NCBI GenBank assembly: GCA_016936015.1
Contig: JAFGPV010000082.1
Location: 1-44,383 of the forward strand
Reading direction: 5' to 3'
DNA length: 44,383 bases
Source: Pirellulales bacterium
GTDB taxonomy: Bacteria > Planctomycetota > Planctomycetia > Pirellulales > Thermoguttaceae
Shown: in pieces, positions 42,665 through 44,383 of the stretch
How positions within the stretch are numbered: position 1 is the first letter of the stretch
Layout: every line of letters begins with the position of its first letter
Program-made: the position numbers and the translations under genes
The notes under the pieces: model-generated
Told to the model about the DNA's origin: nothing
Seen by the model: the letters and a program-made list of their open reading frames with translations, nothing else
Databases searched by the model: none

Positions 42665-44383
42665 TTACCCGTCCGTGGGCTTGGTGATACCCTGCCGGTC
42701 GCGTTCTTGGCGGAGGATCTGATCCAGCAATGCGCTTTGCCGGGCCGGATCCGAACCGCCTTGGCGCAGGGCCTCGCGCTGGGCGGGCCGCTGCTTTTGT
42801 ACCTCCGTTTCCTGGAATTTTTTTTGAAGCATGACGATCCGTTCCGGCAGCTCCTCGTTGCGGAACTGCTTGGCCCGCCCGGCCTCATCGAAGGCCACCA
42901 GCAGGTTTTTCAGCGTCGGATCCTCCGCCTCGGTCATCAAACGGTCGAAATCGGGCGCTACGCCCGACGCGGCCAACTCGCGGCAAATATCGTAAATCCG
43001 CCGGCACGCGCCCCGGCCCAGCCACTCCGGCGGAAAATGGTCGTCAAACGTCGAAAAACTCTCCGGAAACGCCAGCAGCAACTCCATCAACTCCCGATGG
43101 CAGGGATCGATTACCTCGAGGGCGCCGGCCTCAGGGGCGGGCTTGCCTAATGACGGTGCCGGCCTCGCCGCACCGGAGGCCCGGCGCCGCAGCGCGGTCA
43201 GCCGCCGCCGCACTTCCCGCTCTTCGACGCGGAAGTGCGACGCCAGCCGTTGGAGGATCTTCTGCTGGCGGAACCGGTCCGCCCCGGTCGTCTCCTGCGA
43301 TAGCCGCGGGGCCTTGGCCACGATCGCGATCAACCGGTCCAGGGCCTGGCTGGCGGCGTGTACATCCCGTTCTACGTCCACGCCCCGGGTGATGCTCTGG
43401 AAGGCGTGGTCCAGGGCGTCGACCGCTTGGCTGTCGAGCAACTGCCGGAACGCCTCCGCCCCCTGCTGGTGGAGAAAATCGCACGGATCGAGCCCCGCCG
43501 GCAGCGTGAGGATCCGTAGATCGACCTGTTGGGCGACGAACAGTTCGAGGACCTCGTTGGCCCGTTTCTGCCCCGCCTCGTCGCCGTCGAGCACCAAAAT
43601 AATGCGATCGGTGTAATGCTTCAGATTCCGGATGTGCTCCGGGCCGAGGGCCGTCCCCAGCACGGCCACCGCGTTGGTAAATCCATACTGATGGGCGACG
43701 ATTACGTCGGTGTAGCCCTCCATGATCAGCGCCTCGCCGGAACGCCGCAGGGTTTCCTTGGCCAGATCGAGGCCGTAGAGTTGTTTGCTCTTGGTAAACA
43801 GCGGCGTCTCTGGCGAATTGACGTATTTTGCACGGCTTTCCAAACCCAATTCGGGCAACACCCGGCCGCCCAATCCCACCGGCCGGTTTTGCGTATCGCG
43901 GATCGAGAACAGCAGCCGGCCCTTGAATCGGTCGAAATACCCGCCGCCTAGGGATCGCGTTAGGATGCCGACGGCTTCGAGGATTTTCGCGCGCTGGGCC
44001 GTTTTGGCTGCTTCGCCCTCCTTGGCCGTTTTGTGCAGGATCCATCCGCCGTCCGGCGGAGAGAAGCCCAGGTGGAACTTTTCGATGCTTTCCGGGCTGA
44101 TCTTCCGCTCGGCCAGGTAGCGCCGGGCCGGCTCGGCCTGGGCGGCGTGCAACAGGCACTCGTGATACTGCCGCTCGGCCCAGGCCGCGGCCCGATAGAG
44201 CGTCCGTTTGTCGAAGCCGCCGGGCGTGCCGGAACCGCCGCCCGTCTTGGGCATCTTTTGCCGTTGAAGCGTGATTCCCGCCCGATCGGCGAGCATCTGG
44301 AGGGCCTCGCGGAAATCAACCCCCTCCATTTTCATCACGAAGCTGAAGACGTCGCCCCCGATGTCGCAGACCCAGCACTTGAA
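42665..44383 (-). CDS. dnaG: DNA primase, C-terminal part (5' end cut by window edge)
   Basis: Makes RNA primers for replication. The frame enters from beyond the right edge. The end of the zinc-binding domain is visible: [20 protein letters not shown] supplies two cysteines, the others being outside. The catalytic core follows, with [20 protein letters not shown] and [20 protein letters not shown], the TOPRIM site [18 protein letters not shown] and [19 protein letters not shown], then a helicase-binding C-terminal domain with [19 protein letters not shown] at the end. It lies upstream of rpoD and is probably cotranscribed with it, although a weak TTGACA box is also present near 42588. Confidence 0.97.
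   Translation of the reverse strand, partial: FKCWVCDIGGDVFSFVMKMEGVDFREALQMLADRAGITLQRQKMPKTGGGSGTPGGFDKRTLYRAAAWAERQYHECLLHAAQAEPARRYLAERKISPESIEKFHLGFSPPDGGWILHKTAKEGEAAKTAQRAKILEAVGILTRSLGGGYFDRFKGRLLFSIRDTQNRPVGLGGRVLPELGLESRAKYVNSPETPLFTKSKQLYGLDLAKETLRRSGEALIMEGYTDVIVAHQYGFTNAVAVLGTALGPEHIRNLKHYTDRIILVLDGDEAGQKRANEVLELFVAQQVDLRILTLPAGLDPCDFLHQQGAEAFRQLLDSQAVDALDHAFQSITRGVDVERDVHAASQALDRLIAIVAKAPRLSQETTGADRFRQQKILQRLASHFRVEEREVRRRLTALRRRASGAARPAPSLGKPAPEAGALEVIDPCHRELMELLLAFPESFSTFDDHFPPEWLGRGACRRIYDICRELAASGVAPDFDRLMTEAEDPTLKNLLVAFDEAGRAKQFRNEELPERIVMLQKKFQETEVQKQRPAQREALRQGGSDPARQSALLDQILRQERDRQGITKPTDG

Overview
The window looks like a chromosomal segment of a high-GC, Gram-negative bacterium, most likely a member of the Planctomycetota (Pirellulales-like). 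This placement is inference. It rests on the protein style, the scattered housekeeping genes with small repeat-filled gaps, the large uncharacterised envelope proteins, a lipid A-type acyltransferase, a homodimeric pyruvate dehydrogenase E1 and tandem glutamate dehydrogenases. There is no rRNA, CRISPR array, transposase or recognisable prophage. One tRNA is present.

Layout. 1-4.7 kb (minus strand): the start of miaA, then a probable arsenic or thiol-metal locus transcribed leftward from one strong promoter (double thioredoxin-fold secreted protein, MacB-like permease, ABC ATPase, ArsR, ACR3 arsenite exporter). 4.7-7.7 kb: an amidohydrolase, tRNA-Val(GAC) and a phosphoglucomutase-family enzyme. 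7.9-14.4 kb: a DUF3754-like membrane protein, then pyruvate dehydrogenase E1 (aceE) and E2 (aceF), separated by an AT-rich foreign-looking gene and a small conserved ORF. 14.5-17 kb: a one-helix membrane protein, a rhomboid-TPR protease and a GH5-like glycosidase. 17.2-20.6 kb: tandem glutamate dehydrogenases and nrdR. 20.9-26.5 kb: a zinc-ribbon/PH-domain membrane protein joined to mutS, a lipoprotein with an HExxH motif and a double-GNAT protein. 26.7-32.1 kb (minus): an LpxL-like acyltransferase, a Gfo/Idh/MocA oxidoreductase and the cluster rimO-pgsA-CPBP protease. 32.3-39.8 kb (plus): an ImmA/IrrE-type peptidase, then two very large paralogous membrane proteins with repeated GATase-like extracytoplasmic domains, followed by a UPF0104/MprF-type membrane protein. 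40-44.4 kb (minus): a coiled-coil zinc-ribbon protein and the dnaG-rpoD pair, closed by a clear terminator.

The most striking feature is not a gene. At least ten different short palindromic repeat families are scattered through the window, usually as inverted pairs. Several sit inside reading frames without breaking them (aceE, mutS twice, the amidohydrolase, aceF, the first large envelope protein). In seven other places a repeat supplies or touches the stop codon of a gene. The best candidates for undescribed biology are these protein-invading repeats, the thioredoxin-ABC-ArsR-ACR3 operon with its promoter/operator, and the paired GATase-like envelope proteins with their UPF0104 partner. All functional statements come from reading motifs. 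No database search was run.
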